A stretch of DNA of 53,781 nt from Streptomyces sp. A1277. Lineage in GTDB: Bacteria > Actinomycetota > Actinomycetes > Streptomycetales > Streptomycetaceae. The stretch spans positions 1 to 53,781 of the forward strand of contig NZ_SSBI01000057.1 of NCBI RefSeq assembly GCF_004795015.1. Direction: 5' to 3'. The notes under the pieces were generated by a model. That model saw nothing but the letters and a program-made list of their open reading frames with translations. It made no database searches and was not told where the DNA came from. Positions within the stretch are counted from its first letter, which is position 1, and the number at the start of each line of letters is the position of its first letter. Shown here in pieces: positions 35,486-44,174 of this stretch. The position numbers and the translations under genes are program-made.

Positions 35486-36070
35486 CTACGCCCGGCCCGG
35501 CGGTCGCCAGCCGTGGGCGAGGATGCCGAAGATCCCGTCGATGGCCGCCCGGCGGTCCTCCTGCCCCTGGGAGAGGACGGGGATCTCCAGGACGAAGCGG
35601 GCGAGGGTGACGCAGGCGAGGTCGTCGTGCGGCACGCCGAGGTCGTCGGCGATGGCCGTGCTCAGCGTGTCGGTGTGGCGGGCCCACATGCGTTCGGCGT
35701 ACGCGCGCAGCGCCGGTGTCGAGTGGACCAGCCGGTCGAACTCCTGCCGCTGCGGGTGGGCCACGAGGGGGAGCCAGCTGTCGATCAGGTGCTGGTGCAG
35801 GGCGTCGAGGATGCCCTGGCCGGCGGCCCGGTCCCGTACGGCGGCGATCAGCCGCGCGTCCACGCCCTCCTCCTGGTCGAAGACGAGGGCTTCCTTGCCG
35901 GGGAAGTGCTTGAAGATCGTGGCGGTCGAGACGTCGGCCGCGTCGGCGATGTCGCGCATGCTCACGTGGTCGTAGCCGCGCTCCAGGAAGAGTTCGAGCG
36001 CGGCGTCGGCGATCGACTGCCGGGTCTGCGCCTTCTTGCGCTCGCGGCGGCCGACGGGGGTCTCGGTCAT
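35486..36070 (-). CDS. TetR-family transcriptional repressor
   Basis: The product has 194 residues. The N-terminal HTH is complete (TRQSIADAALELFLERGY, then VSMRDIADAADVSTATIFKHFPGKEAL, about 15-65). The C-terminal ligand-binding part is helical and carries no further motif I recognise. The start is set at MTETPVG (36070); the frame extends 11 codons further, into the operator region. It is divergent from the TetX-like monooxygenase gene at 36203, with an inverted-repeat region between them. That is the normal arrangement for a repressor controlling itself and a neighbouring enzyme gene that responds to the enzyme's substrate. Confidence 0.93.
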   Translation of the reverse strand: MTETPVGRRERKKAQTRQSIADAALELFLERGYDHVSMRDIADAADVSTATIFKHFPGKEALVFDQEEGVDARLIAAVRDRAAGQGILDALHQHLIDSWLPLVAHPQRQEFDRLVHSTPALRAYAERMWARHTDTLSTAIADDLGVPHDDLACVTLARFVLEIPVLSQGQEDRRAAIDGIFGILAHGWRPPGRA

Positions 36071-36090
36071 GGGCAGGAGTCTACCCGACA

Positions 36091-36120
36091 GTGGAATCCA
36101 CATTTAAGTTTTTGGATTCT
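36091..36120. promoter_or_regulatory. operator-like inverted repeats between tetR and the monooxygenase gene
   Basis: GTGGAATCCAC (36091-36101) is a palindrome with a single central base. GGAATCCA (36093-36100) also pairs with TGGATTCT (36113-36120) as a wider inverted repeat. The surrounding 36100-36145 is strikingly AT-rich, with TTCTACTTTT occurring twice, and probably holds both divergent promoters. The expected ligand is the TetR protein encoded at 35486. Confidence 0.6.
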
Positions 36121-36202
36121 ACTTTTTTCCATGTTCTACTTTTAGGCAGGCGGGGTCGGCCCTCCCGTCCTCGTCCACACACCTGCCACGAAAGGAACGC
36201 CC

Positions 36203-37345
36203 ATGACCTCACCCACCCCCGCCCACGCCCGGATCAGCATCATCGGGGCCGGCCCCGGCGGGCTGACCTGCGCACGCATCCTCCAGCGGCTCGGCACAGC
36301 CGTGACCGTCTACGACCGCGACGACGGGCCCCACACCCGGGACCAGGGCGGAACCCTGGACCTGCACGCGGACAACGGACAGATCGCCCTGCGCGAAGCC
36401 GGTCTGCTCGACGACTTCTTCCGGCTGGCCCGCCCGGAGGGGCAGGAGATGCGCCGGTACACGGCGGCCGGCGTGCTCACCGGCCATCACGTCCCGGAAC
36501 CCGACGAGCTGTTCAAGCCGGAAATAGACCGGGGCGTCCTGCGCGATCTGCTGCTCGACTCGCTGGAGCCGGGCACCGTCCGGTGGGGCCATGCCCTCGA
36601 ACGCGTCGGCGGACCGGACGACGGCCCGCGGCGGCTGCACTTCGCCGACGGGACCACCGTCGAAACGGACCTGGTCATCGGCGCCGACGGCGCGTTCTCG
36701 CGGGTCCGGCCCGCCGTGTCACCCGCCGTTCCCGCGTACACCGGCGTGAGCTTCCTGGAAGCCTGGTTCTCCGGCGTGGACGAGCGCCACCGCGACCTCG
36801 CCGAGCTGGTCGGCCGGGGCAGCGCCCACGCCGCCGACGGGGAGCGCGCCATGTTCGCCCAGCGCAACGGCGGCGACCGCATCCGCACCTATCTCATCCA
36901 GCGCGTCCCCGCGGACCGGATCGGCACCCCCGGCCCGACCGGCGCCGGCACCGACGCGGTCCGCGCCCTCCTCATGGAGCGCTACGCCCACTGGGCGCCC
37001 GGTCTGCGCCGGATGATCACGGACAACGACGGGCCCTTCGTACACCGCCCGATCCTCGCCCTGCCGGTCCCGCACACCTGGGCGCACAACCCGACGGTGA
37101 CCCTGCTCGGGGACGCCGCGCACCTCATGCCGCCGCTCGGCGTCGGGGTGAACCTCGCCATGCTCGACGCCTGCGACCTCGCCCTGGCCCTCGGGAGCGC
37201 GGCCCGGGTCGACGACGCGGTGCGCGCGTACGAGAAGACCATGCTGCCCCGCTCGACCGAGACGGCCCGCATGCTCGAAGGCCGCGCCGAGGACCTGCTG
37301 TCCGCCGAGGAGCACGGTCCCGGCCCGGACGGGCCCGGGCACTGA
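36203..37345 (+). CDS. TetX-like FAD-dependent monooxygenase
   Basis: The product has 380 residues. The FAD-binding GxGxxG is at the start (IIGAGPGGLTCARIL, about 11-25), GGTLDLHADNGQ lies near 50 (the TetX-family GGxLDLH segment), DLVIGADGAFSRVR is near 155 (DG motif), and LLGDAAHLMPPLGVGVNLAM is near 300 (GD motif and active-site loop). This is the class A flavoprotein aromatic hydroxylase fold in the branch that contains tetracycline-inactivating TetX and many Streptomyces enzymes of unknown substrate. The ATG follows AAAGGAA. Control by the divergent TetR suggests a role in detoxifying an aromatic compound. No evidence ties it to the peptide cluster. Confidence 0.9.
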   Translation: MTSPTPAHARISIIGAGPGGLTCARILQRLGTAVTVYDRDDGPHTRDQGGTLDLHADNGQIALREAGLLDDFFRLARPEGQEMRRYTAAGVLTGHHVPEPDELFKPEIDRGVLRDLLLDSLEPGTVRWGHALERVGGPDDGPRRLHFADGTTVETDLVIGADGAFSRVRPAVSPAVPAYTGVSFLEAWFSGVDERHRDLAELVGRGSAHAADGERAMFAQRNGGDRIRTYLIQRVPADRIGTPGPTGAGTDAVRALLMERYAHWAPGLRRMITDNDGPFVHRPILALPVPHTWAHNPTVTLLGDAAHLMPPLGVGVNLAMLDACDLALALGSAARVDDAVRAYEKTMLPRSTETARMLEGRAEDLLSAEEHGPGPDGPGH

Positions 37346-37451
37346 GGGCGGCGCGCCCCGGTCATGCGGATGGCCGGCGCCTCGCCCCCGAGGCACCGGC
37401 CGTTCCCTACCGCTCTCGGCCATCAGGTCTGCCGCCGCGCACCGGACGTGG

Positions 37452-38132
37452 TCAGACCTTCTGTTTCTTCAGTGACGTCAGGTGGGCGAAGACGACGACA
37501 TTGGCCGCATAGCCGTCCTTCTTGTTGAAGCGCCCACCGCAGGTCATCAGCCGCAGTTCCGGACGGCCGGTGCTCCCGTACACCTTGTCGTCGGGGAACT
37601 TGTCCTTCGTGTACGTCTCCACCGCGTCGACCGTGAAGACGGCGGTCTGCCGGTCGGCCCGGGTGACCGTCACCTTGTCACCGCGGTGCAGGGCGTTGAG
37701 GTTGAGGAAGATGGCCGGTCCGGTCTCCGTGTCGCGGTGGCCGACGATGAGCGAGGTCCCCGCCTCGCCCGGCGACGGCCCGCCGCGGTACCAGCCCACC
37801 TCTCTCGGCCTGCTCATCGGCGGGGCGCCGAGGTGCCCCTTCTTGTCGAGCCCGAGGCCGGTGACCGGCGCCTCGATGAAGATGGCGGGCACCGCGATCT
37901 TCACCGGCCGCGACGGGGACAGGGGTGCGTGCGACTCCTCGGCCGGCCGGTCGCCGCCGCCCGCGGCGTCATTGCCGTGGGCGGCGGCGACCGGATCGTC
38001 GGACGAGTCGGAACTCGCCCAGACGATGCCGGTCACCAGCGAGGAGGTCACACACAACGTCATCGTCAGACGACACGCCCGGCTCGGGCCCCGTCGGCGT
38101 CTTCTGCGCGGGTTATGCCTCGTTGCGGGCAC
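37452..38132 (-). CDS. class F-type sortase
   Basis: The product has 226 residues. A basic N terminus (NPRRRRRRGPSR) and one membrane segment (about residues 22-40) lead to a Pro-rich linker and the sortase domain. The catalytic His is in SLIVGHRDTE near 125, the Cys in LRLMTCGG near 198, and the Arg in GGRFNKKDGY just after. The short linker and LMTCGG motif match actinobacterial class F sortases. The GTG start at 38132 lies inside the 3' end of the next upstream gene (20-bp overlap), so it is coupled to the membrane-anchored protein at 38113-38781, its probable partner. Convergent with the monooxygenase gene; the 106 bp between them contain a short GCCTCG/CGAGGC hairpin. Confidence 0.9.
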   Translation of the reverse strand: MPATRHNPRRRRRRGPSRACRLTMTLCVTSSLVTGIVWASSDSSDDPVAAAHGNDAAGGGDRPAEESHAPLSPSRPVKIAVPAIFIEAPVTGLGLDKKGHLGAPPMSRPREVGWYRGGPSPGEAGTSLIVGHRDTETGPAIFLNLNALHRGDKVTVTRADRQTAVFTVDAVETYTKDKFPDDKVYGSTGRPELRLMTCGGRFNKKDGYAANVVVFAHLTSLKKQKV

Positions 38133-38781
38133 GGCGGCGTGCGGATCGACGGACCATGATCAGCCCGGCGGCTCCGACCGCACCGGCGGCCAGCGCGGCG
38201 GCGGCGCCGACGTTCGAGTCGCTCTCGGAGCTGACGCTCTCCATGTCCGGGACGCCGCCGCCACCGGCCGGCACGCCACCGGACGGCTGCTCGTAGCCCT
38301 TCTCGGCGCTCGAGGCGCCCGAGCCGCGCTCGTCGTTGTTCCCGGGGCCGTGGTTGCCGGCCGGCTTGGAGCAGTCCACCTGGAAGGACTTGTTCTTCGG
38401 GCCCGCCGGGACGACCCACACCAGCTGGTAGGTGCCCTCGGGGAGCAGGTACTCCTGGCTGCGGGCGGAGCCGTTCACCAGGGGCAGGGTGCTCGCCAGG
38501 GTGTCCCCCGGCGGAACGGTCGGGGGCTGCGCGGTGATGGTCCACGGAACGGCCGGAAGCGACTCGAAGTTGCTGGCCGAGAGGACGAACTTGCAGACCT
38601 CGACGCCGTCGCCGCCGCGCGAGTGCCAGCCGACCGAGCGGATGTCGATGTCACCGCTGTCGCCGGGCGCGGCGTAGGCGGCGGAGGCTCCGGCCAGGGT
38701 GGCTCCGGCGGCGGCGACCGCAGCGGCCGCGACGGCACCCGCGCGAACGCTGCGGGAACGGACGGTGGCGGAAATACGCAT
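38113..38781 (-). CDS. secreted, C-terminally membrane-anchored protein, sortase partner
   Basis: The product has 222 residues. A signal peptide occupies about 1-38 (RSVRAGAVAAAAVAAAGATL, cleavage after AYA). A mature domain follows with two Cys (VCKFVLSAS and FQVDCSKP), then a Gly/Ser/Pro-rich spacer, a hydrophobic segment (GAAAALAAGAVGAAGLIMV) and a basic tail (RRSARRRARNEA). That is the topology of a sortase-anchored surface protein, but I see no LPxTG or LAxTG; the sequence before the membrane segment is PDMESVSSESDSN. The ATG has GAAGGAG upstream. The gene precedes and overlaps the sortase gene, so the two probably act together on the cell surface. Function of the mature domain is unknown. 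Confidence 0.8.
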   Translation of the reverse strand: MRISATVRSRSVRAGAVAAAAVAAAGATLAGASAAYAAPGDSGDIDIRSVGWHSRGGDGVEVCKFVLSASNFESLPAVPWTITAQPPTVPPGDTLASTLPLVNGSARSQEYLLPEGTYQLVWVVPAGPKNKSFQVDCSKPAGNHGPGNNDERGSGASSAEKGYEQPSGGVPAGGGGVPDMESVSSESDSNVGAAAALAAGAVGAAGLIMVRRSARRRARNEA

Positions 38782-38939
38782 GCTGAACTCCTTCGAGCCG
38801 GGATGATTGTCGTACTGATCAACCGATCGCTCTAAGAGATGACACGAGCCGCGGGATAAATGCGGCGTAACACTCCGAAAAAGCTGATAAGTACCCTGAG
38901 TAGCCGATAGCGGCCACGCGCGAAGGCAGCCGGAACGCG

Positions 38940-38970
38940 GGAACGGGGCGCCCGCCGGGCACCCCGTTCC
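38940..38970. terminator. terminator hairpin after the peptide transporter operon
   Basis: GGAACGGGG (38940-38948) pairs with CCCCGTTCC (38962-38970); the loop contains a second stem GCCC/GGGC, giving an almost continuous hairpin. It lies about 20 bp past the stop of the last transporter gene (minus strand). The rest of 38782-38989 holds the upstream region of the surface protein gene and no other gene. Confidence 0.7.
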
Positions 38971-38989
38971 GTCCTGCGTACGTGACCCG

Positions 38990-39859
38990 TCAGGCCCCGG
39001 ACACCCCGCCCACCGCCGCCTCGCGCCGCCTGCGCTGTTCGGCCACGTCCGCCACCGGCGAGGCGAGCAGCAGGGTACGGGTGTAGCCGTGGCGCGGCTG
39101 CGAGGTGACCTTCGCGGCGTCGCCGGTCTCCACGATCTCGCCCCGGTGGATCACCGACACGCGGTGGCTCATGAACCGGACGACGGCCAGGTCGTGCGAG
39201 ACGAACAGATACGACACCCCCGTCTCCTCCTGGATCTCCAGGAGGAGATCGAGCACCGTGCGCTGGGTCGTCAGATCCAGTGCGGACACCGGCTCGTCGC
39301 AGATGACCAGCCGGGGGCGCAGCGCCAGCGCCCGGGCGATGGCGACGCGCTGGCGCTGGCCGCCGGAGAACTCCCGGGGCAGGCGCCCCGCCGCGTCCGC
39401 CGGCAGGTGGACGCGCTCCAGCAGCCCGGCGACCCGCCCCCGGGCCTCGCGGGCGGCGGTGCCCTGGCCGATGAGCGGTTCGGCGAGCGTGTCACGGATG
39501 GTGCGGGCGGGGTTCAGGGAGGTGTAGGGGTCCTGGAAGATGACCTGGAGGTCGCGGCTGAGGGCGCGGCGGCGGCGGGCGTCGGCGTGTTCGATGCGCT
39601 CGCCGTCGAAGGTGATCGAGCCCGAACGCACCGGTACGAGCCCGAGGATCGCCCGGCCGATGGTGGACTTGCCCGAGCCGGACTCGCCGACCAGGCCGAG
39701 GGTCTCGCCGGGCCGGACGTCGAGGCCGACGCCCTTGAGGACTTCGGTCTCCGGGGCGCGCCACCCCTTGCCGGGGAAGGAGACCCGCAGGTCGCGCACG
39801 GTGAGCAGGGCGTCCGGAGCGGGGGTGTCCGAAGCGGCCGCGGCGTCGGGGGTGTTCAT
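38990..39859 (-). CDS. ABC transporter ATP-binding protein, oligopeptide type (OppF-like)
   Basis: The product has 289 residues. Walker A GESGSGKSTIGRAILG near residue 60, Q-loop VIFQDPYTSLNPARTI near 108, signature FSGGQRQRVAIARAL near 165, Walker B LVICDEPVSALD near 187 and switch His in FVSHDLAVVRF near 220 are all intact. QDPYxSLNP is typical of the OppF/DppF subfamily. It is the last gene of a four-gene operon and overlaps the permease-ATPase fusion upstream (ATGA). Together they import an oligopeptide or similar solute across the cell membrane. Confidence 0.95.
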   Translation of the reverse strand: MNTPDAAAASDTPAPDALLTVRDLRVSFPGKGWRAPETEVLKGVGLDVRPGETLGLVGESGSGKSTIGRAILGLVPVRSGSITFDGERIEHADARRRRALSRDLQVIFQDPYTSLNPARTIRDTLAEPLIGQGTAAREARGRVAGLLERVHLPADAAGRLPREFSGGQRQRVAIARALALRPRLVICDEPVSALDLTTQRTVLDLLLEIQEETGVSYLFVSHDLAVVRFMSHRVSVIHRGEIVETGDAAKVTSQPRHGYTRTLLLASPVADVAEQRRRREAAVGGVSGA

Positions 39860-41604
39860 GCGGTGACGGTCCTTGCTTCTCGGGGCTGCCAGGGCGCGCG
39901 GGCCGGTGCGTCGTCGAGCACGGCGGCGAGCAGGGCGCGGGTGTAGGGGTCGCGCGGTGCGCCGAGGATCTGCTCGGTGGTGCCGGTCTCCACGATGCGG
40001 CCCGCGTTCATCACGGCCACCCGGTCGCAGACGTCGGCGACGACGCCGAGGTTGTGCGTGACCAGGAGGACGCCGAGGCCGCGTTCGTCCCGGAGCCTGC
40101 GCAGCAGGTCGAGCACTTCGGCCTGGACCCGTACGTCGAGCGCGGTGGTCGGCTCGTCGGCGATCAGGAGGGCGGGGTCGCAGGACATCGCGCCGGCGAT
40201 CAGGACGCGCTGGGCCATGCCGCCGGAGATCTCGTGCGGGTGGAGGCGCAGGGTGCGTTCCGGGTCGGGGATCTCGACCAGGCGCAGCAACTCGCGGGCC
40301 CGGTCGGCGGCTTCCCTGCGGCCGAGTCCGAGGTGGTGGCGGATGGGCTCCATGAGCTGGCTGCCGATGGTGAAGGCGGGGTCGAGGTTGCTCATGGGTT
40401 CCTGCGGTACGTACGCGAGGGTGCGGCCGCGCAGCGCGCGGTGGTCGCGTTCGCGCATGCCCGCCGTCTCCCGGCCGTTGACCGTGATGCTGCCGCGCGT
40501 GACGCGCCCGCCTTCGGGCAGCAGGCCGAGGACCGAGAAGGCGGTCTGCGTCTTGCCGGACCCGGACTCGCCGACGAGGCCCACGATTTCGCCCGGCCGC
40601 ACGTCCAGGTCCACGCCGTGCACGACCTCCTTGTCGGTGCCGTCGGGGCGGGCGTAGGCGACGGTGAGCCCGCGCACGGACAGCAGCGCGGCGCGCGGCT
40701 CCGTGGACTCGGCGGCCGGTTCCACCGGGGCCGGGGCGGGCGCGGTGCGCCGGCGGCGGGCGGGCCGGGGCGCCTGCTCCTCCAGGGCGTCGCGTACGGC
40801 TCCGGCCAGCAGGACCAGGGCGCAGTTGGTGAGTCCGAGGGCGAGGCCGGGCCAGAGGATGAGCCGGGGCGCGCGCTGGATGTTCTGGAACGCCTCGTTG
40901 AGCATGGCGCCCCAGGTGGCCGTCGATCCGCTGCCGACGCCGAGGAATTCGAGGCCGGCCTGGAGGGCGATGGCGATGCCCGCGACGAGCGCGACCTGGA
41001 TGATGATGGGCCCGCGCACGACGGTCAGGACGTGCCGGGCGACGATGCGGGTGTCGGACAGGCCGGAGACCTTCGCGGCGTCCACGTACAGCTCGCCCCG
41101 GACGTTGGCGACGATGCCGCGCACCAGGCGGAAGAAGCTGGGGGCCACCAGGACGCCCAGCACGATCATCAGGACCCGGACGTCGGGGCCGAGGATGGCC
41201 CGGGACGCGAGCAGGACGACCATGGCGGGCAGCGCCATGACGAGGTTGACGGTCCAGTTGGCGACGGCGTCGAACCGGCCGCCCCGGTAGCCGGCGAAGA
41301 GCCCCGACGGGACGCCGAGCACCAGGGCGATCGCGAGGGCGAGCAGCGCGCCGCCGAGGGTGTTGCGCCCGCCGTACAGCACGCGGGCGAGGATGTCGCG
41401 GCCCGCCGAGTCCATGCCGAGCGGGTGCGCCCCGCTCGGGCCGTCGAACGCCTCGCCGAGCGACGAGGCGCCCGGGTCCTGCGAGGCGATCAGGGGCGCC
41501 AGGACGACGGCCAGGACGAGGAGCAGGAGCAGGGCGGCGGACAGCCCGCCGAGGGGGTTGCGCAGGACCCGGCGCAGGGTCGCGGCCCGGATGTTGTCGC
41601 TCAT
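39856..41604 (-). CDS. fused ABC permease and ATP-binding protein (OppC-OppD type)
   Basis: The product has 582 residues from MSDNIRAATL at 41604; the frame is open further upstream but that part is a shadow of the neighbouring permease. Residues about 1-270 are an OppC-type permease with about six membrane segments, including the GMDSAGRDILARVLYGGR segment and the EAA-type loop YVDAAKVSGLSDTRIVARHVL. A linker rich in Ala/Pro/Arg (about 275-315) joins it to an OppD-type ATPase: Walker A GESGSGKTQTAFSVLG, Q-loop VPQEPMSNLDP, signature ISGGMAQRVLIAGAM and Walker B LLIADEPTTALD. Fusion of these two components is known in actinobacterial peptide transporters. Both ends overlap their neighbours by 4 bp. 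Confidence 0.95.
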   Translation of the reverse strand: MSDNIRAATLRRVLRNPLGGLSAALLLLLVLAVVLAPLIASQDPGASSLGEAFDGPSGAHPLGMDSAGRDILARVLYGGRNTLGGALLALAIALVLGVPSGLFAGYRGGRFDAVANWTVNLVMALPAMVVLLASRAILGPDVRVLMIVLGVLVAPSFFRLVRGIVANVRGELYVDAAKVSGLSDTRIVARHVLTVVRGPIIIQVALVAGIAIALQAGLEFLGVGSGSTATWGAMLNEAFQNIQRAPRLILWPGLALGLTNCALVLLAGAVRDALEEQAPRPARRRRTAPAPAPVEPAAESTEPRAALLSVRGLTVAYARPDGTDKEVVHGVDLDVRPGEIVGLVGESGSGKTQTAFSVLGLLPEGGRVTRGSITVNGRETAGMRERDHRALRGRTLAYVPQEPMSNLDPAFTIGSQLMEPIRHHLGLGRREAADRARELLRLVEIPDPERTLRLHPHEISGGMAQRVLIAGAMSCDPALLIADEPTTALDVRVQAEVLDLLRRLRDERGLGVLLVTHNLGVVADVCDRVAVMNAGRIVETGTTEQILGAPRDPYTRALLAAVLDDAPARAPWQPREARTVTA

Positions 41605-42542
41605 GCGACCCTCGCCTTGGGGTTGAGCCAGCCGATCAGGACGTCGACCAGGAGGTTGATCAGGACGACGCCGACCACGGTGAGCATGACGAGCGCCATG
41701 ATCACGGGGATGTCGCCGCGGGTGGTGTAGGTGACGGTCATGGAGCCGATGCCGGGGAGCCCGAAGATCTGCTCCACGAGCACGGCCCCGCCGAGCAGGC
41801 CCACGAACTGCATGCCGAGCACGGAGAGCGCGGGCGCCGAGGCGTTGCGCAGGACGTGCTTGAACACGATCCGGGACGCGGGCAGTCCGCGGGCCCGCAG
41901 GGTGCGTACGTAGTCCTGCCGCAGGGCGTCGATGACGGCTCCCCGCACCTGCTGGGAGACACCCGCGACGGACGCCACCGACAGGGAGAGGACCGGCAGG
42001 GTGATGGTGGAGAGCCAGCCGCTGGGCGCGTCGGTGAAGCCGGTGTAGCCGATGGCGGGGAACCAGCGCAGCCGTACCGCGAAGACCAGGACCAGCACGA
42101 GGGTCAGCAGGAACCCCGGCAGGGCGTACCCCACCACGCCGAGCACCTGGACGAAGCGGTCGGCCGCGCCGCGCCGCACCCCGGCCCACACCCCGAGCAG
42201 GAAGGCGAGGACCGTGGTGACGACGGTGACACCGAGCATCAGGCTCGCCGTGACCGGGAGGCGGTTGCCGACGGCCTGGCCCACGTCCTCACTCGTGAAC
42301 CAGGAGCTGCCGAGGTCGCCCCGGACGGCGTGGGACAGCCAGGTCCCGTACTGCTGGAGCACCGGGTCGTCGAGCCCCAGCGACGCGTTCTTGGCGTCGA
42401 TGGCGCTCTGGGACGCGCTCTCCCCGAGCAGTTGGCGGCCCACGTCGATGTGCGGGACCGACAGCAGCAGATAGGTGAGGAAGGAGATCACGACCAGGAG
42501 CACGGCTCCCGAGACGATCCTGCGGGCGATGAAGTTCAGCAT
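41601..42542 (-). CDS. ABC transporter permease, oligopeptide type (OppB-like)
   Basis: The product has 313 residues and about six membrane segments. The start MLNFIARRIVSGAVLLVV and the membrane-proximal loop YVRTLRARGLPASRIVFKHVLRNA (EAA-like motif, about 205-228) are typical of OppB/DppB permeases. GGAVLVEQIFGLPGIGSM near 255 is another family hallmark. It pairs with the OppC half of the next gene to form the membrane channel. The 28-bp gap to the binding-protein gene upstream and the ATGA overlap downstream place it second in the operon. Confidence 0.95.
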   Translation of the reverse strand: MLNFIARRIVSGAVLLVVISFLTYLLLSVPHIDVGRQLLGESASQSAIDAKNASLGLDDPVLQQYGTWLSHAVRGDLGSSWFTSEDVGQAVGNRLPVTASLMLGVTVVTTVLAFLLGVWAGVRRGAADRFVQVLGVVGYALPGFLLTLVLVLVFAVRLRWFPAIGYTGFTDAPSGWLSTITLPVLSLSVASVAGVSQQVRGAVIDALRQDYVRTLRARGLPASRIVFKHVLRNASAPALSVLGMQFVGLLGGAVLVEQIFGLPGIGSMTVTYTTRGDIPVIMALVMLTVVGVVLINLLVDVLIGWLNPKARVA

Positions 42543-42570
42543 GGCACTCGGTATCCGTCGGCGCGGGGCA

Positions 42571-44106
42571 TTACTCGGCCGGCGCGTAGTTGTAGATGGA
42601 GGGGACGGCCATGCCGGACTGCGGGGAGATCCTCACGGTCCCGTCCGAGACGTGCAGGTAGCCCATCCGGTAGAAGGGGACGAACCACCCGTCCTTCACG
42701 AGGTGTTCGTTCAGCTCGCGCGCGGCGGCCTTCGCCTCGGACCCGGTGCCGGTCTGTATGCGGGGCAGCAGCTTCTGCGTCACCTTGTCCGTGGTGCCGA
42801 ACATGTTGAACGCGCCCGGGGTGACCAGGTCGTTGGCCGCGGCCCAGTCGGAGGTGGGCTGGCCCATGTTCATGACCATGCCGGAGTAGGCCCGGTCCGT
42901 GAACACCTTCTGGACGGCCGAGGCGCCGTCGAGCGTGTCCCAGACGAGCTTCACGCCGATGGCCTTGAAGTCGGACTGGAGGGAGGCGGCGAGCGCGTCG
43001 TTGACGATCGCCGTGATCCGCGGCAGCTTCAGGGTGAAGCCGTTCGCGTAACCGGCCTCCTTGAGCAGGGCCTTGGCCTTGGCGGGGTCGTGGGAGTAGT
43101 AGGTGTCGAGCTTCTTGTCGTAGCCCATGGTCTCGGGGCCGAATATCTGCGAGGTCGTCCGGCCGCGGTTCTGGCGGATGCGGTCGAGCATCGTGTCGCG
43201 GTCCACCGCGTAGTTGAGCGCCTGGCGCACCTTCGCCTCGCGCAGGGCCGGCGTCAGCTTGCCGTCGCGGTCGAAGAGCAGCAGCCCCTGGAAGTCGATC
43301 TCCTGCTTCTCCGTCTTGGTCTTCGGGTCGGACTCGATGGCGATCTGCTGGTCGGCGGACTGCAGGAGGGCGGCGTTCACCTGCCCGGTCTTGAGGCCGT
43401 TGGTGATCGCGGTCTCGTTGTCGAAGAAGCTGATGCTGATGTTCTTGTACGGGAGTTCCTTGCCCCAGTAGTCCGCGTTGCGGCGGTAGGACCACTTGGT
43501 GCCGACCGTGGTGCGGGACTTGTCGAGGCGGTACGGGCCGGTGCCGTCGGGTGTCGTCTTGAGGCTGTCGCCCTTCGCGAACTGCTTGGGGTTGGCCATC
43601 AGGCCGGGCGCGTCGCTCAGGTAGAACTCCATCGCCGGATTGGGCTGCTTGAACTTGAGCGTGACGTGGGCGGCGTCGGTGACGTCGACGGCCTCCAGGT
43701 CGTTCAGCCACTTCGCGGAGGCCCCGCCGCCCTTCTGGAAGCGCTCCATGTTCGCCTTGACCACCGCGCCGTCGAAGGCGCTGCCGTCGGCGAACTCGAC
43801 GCCCTCGCGCAGGGTCAGCGCGAGCTCGGTGCGGTCGGTGTTGTACGTCCACTTCGTGGCGAGCATCGGGCTGAAGGTGCCGTCGGGCTCGCGCTTGATG
43901 AGGGTGTCGTACACGGCCTGGAAGTACGGCAGGGCGCTGCCGGTGGCGACCGCGGGGTCCAGGCTCTGCGGGAGGGTCATCGTCGCGATGTTCAGCGTGG
44001 ACGATCCGGCGCTCGCGGTGCCGCCGCCGTCGCCGGCGCATCCCGCGAGGGCGAGCGAGGCCGCGACGCAGGCGGCCACCGTCGCGGTTCGGGAAGTTCT
44101 GCTCAT
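42571..44106 (-). CDS. ABC transporter substrate-binding lipoprotein (SBP family 5)
   Basis: The product has 511 residues. The start is set at MSRTSRTATV (44106); the frame reaches 11 codons further upstream. A lipoprotein signal peptide ends in a lipobox with Cys (LALAGC, Cys near 23), then Gly/Ser linker and the mature domain. TLPQSLDPAVATGSALPYFQ and LALTLREGVEFADGSAFDGA are the usual start of family 5 peptide/nickel-binding proteins, and the length is normal. It is the first gene of the transporter operon and captures the ligand outside the cell. Repeated operator-like sequences lie 70-125 bp upstream, between it and a divergent TetR gene. Confidence 0.95.
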   Translation of the reverse strand: MSRTSRTATVAACVAASLALAGCAGDGGGTASAGSSTLNIATMTLPQSLDPAVATGSALPYFQAVYDTLIKREPDGTFSPMLATKWTYNTDRTELALTLREGVEFADGSAFDGAVVKANMERFQKGGGASAKWLNDLEAVDVTDAAHVTLKFKQPNPAMEFYLSDAPGLMANPKQFAKGDSLKTTPDGTGPYRLDKSRTTVGTKWSYRRNADYWGKELPYKNISISFFDNETAITNGLKTGQVNAALLQSADQQIAIESDPKTKTEKQEIDFQGLLLFDRDGKLTPALREAKVRQALNYAVDRDTMLDRIRQNRGRTTSQIFGPETMGYDKKLDTYYSHDPAKAKALLKEAGYANGFTLKLPRITAIVNDALAASLQSDFKAIGVKLVWDTLDGASAVQKVFTDRAYSGMVMNMGQPTSDWAAANDLVTPGAFNMFGTTDKVTQKLLPRIQTGTGSEAKAAARELNEHLVKDGWFVPFYRMGYLHVSDGTVRISPQSGMAVPSIYNYAPAE

Positions 44107-44174
44107 GTCTTTCGCTCCGTCTGGAGAGCCGGGGGTCACCGCCCCCGGCGAAGATTGCCGGTGAGCCTACACAC

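Noticed and set aside
36203..37345. TetX-like monooxygenase as a tailoring enzyme of the peptide cluster
   Set aside because: It lies beyond the IS110/MFS scar, has its own TetR and operator, and is separated from the cluster by the phosphatase gene.
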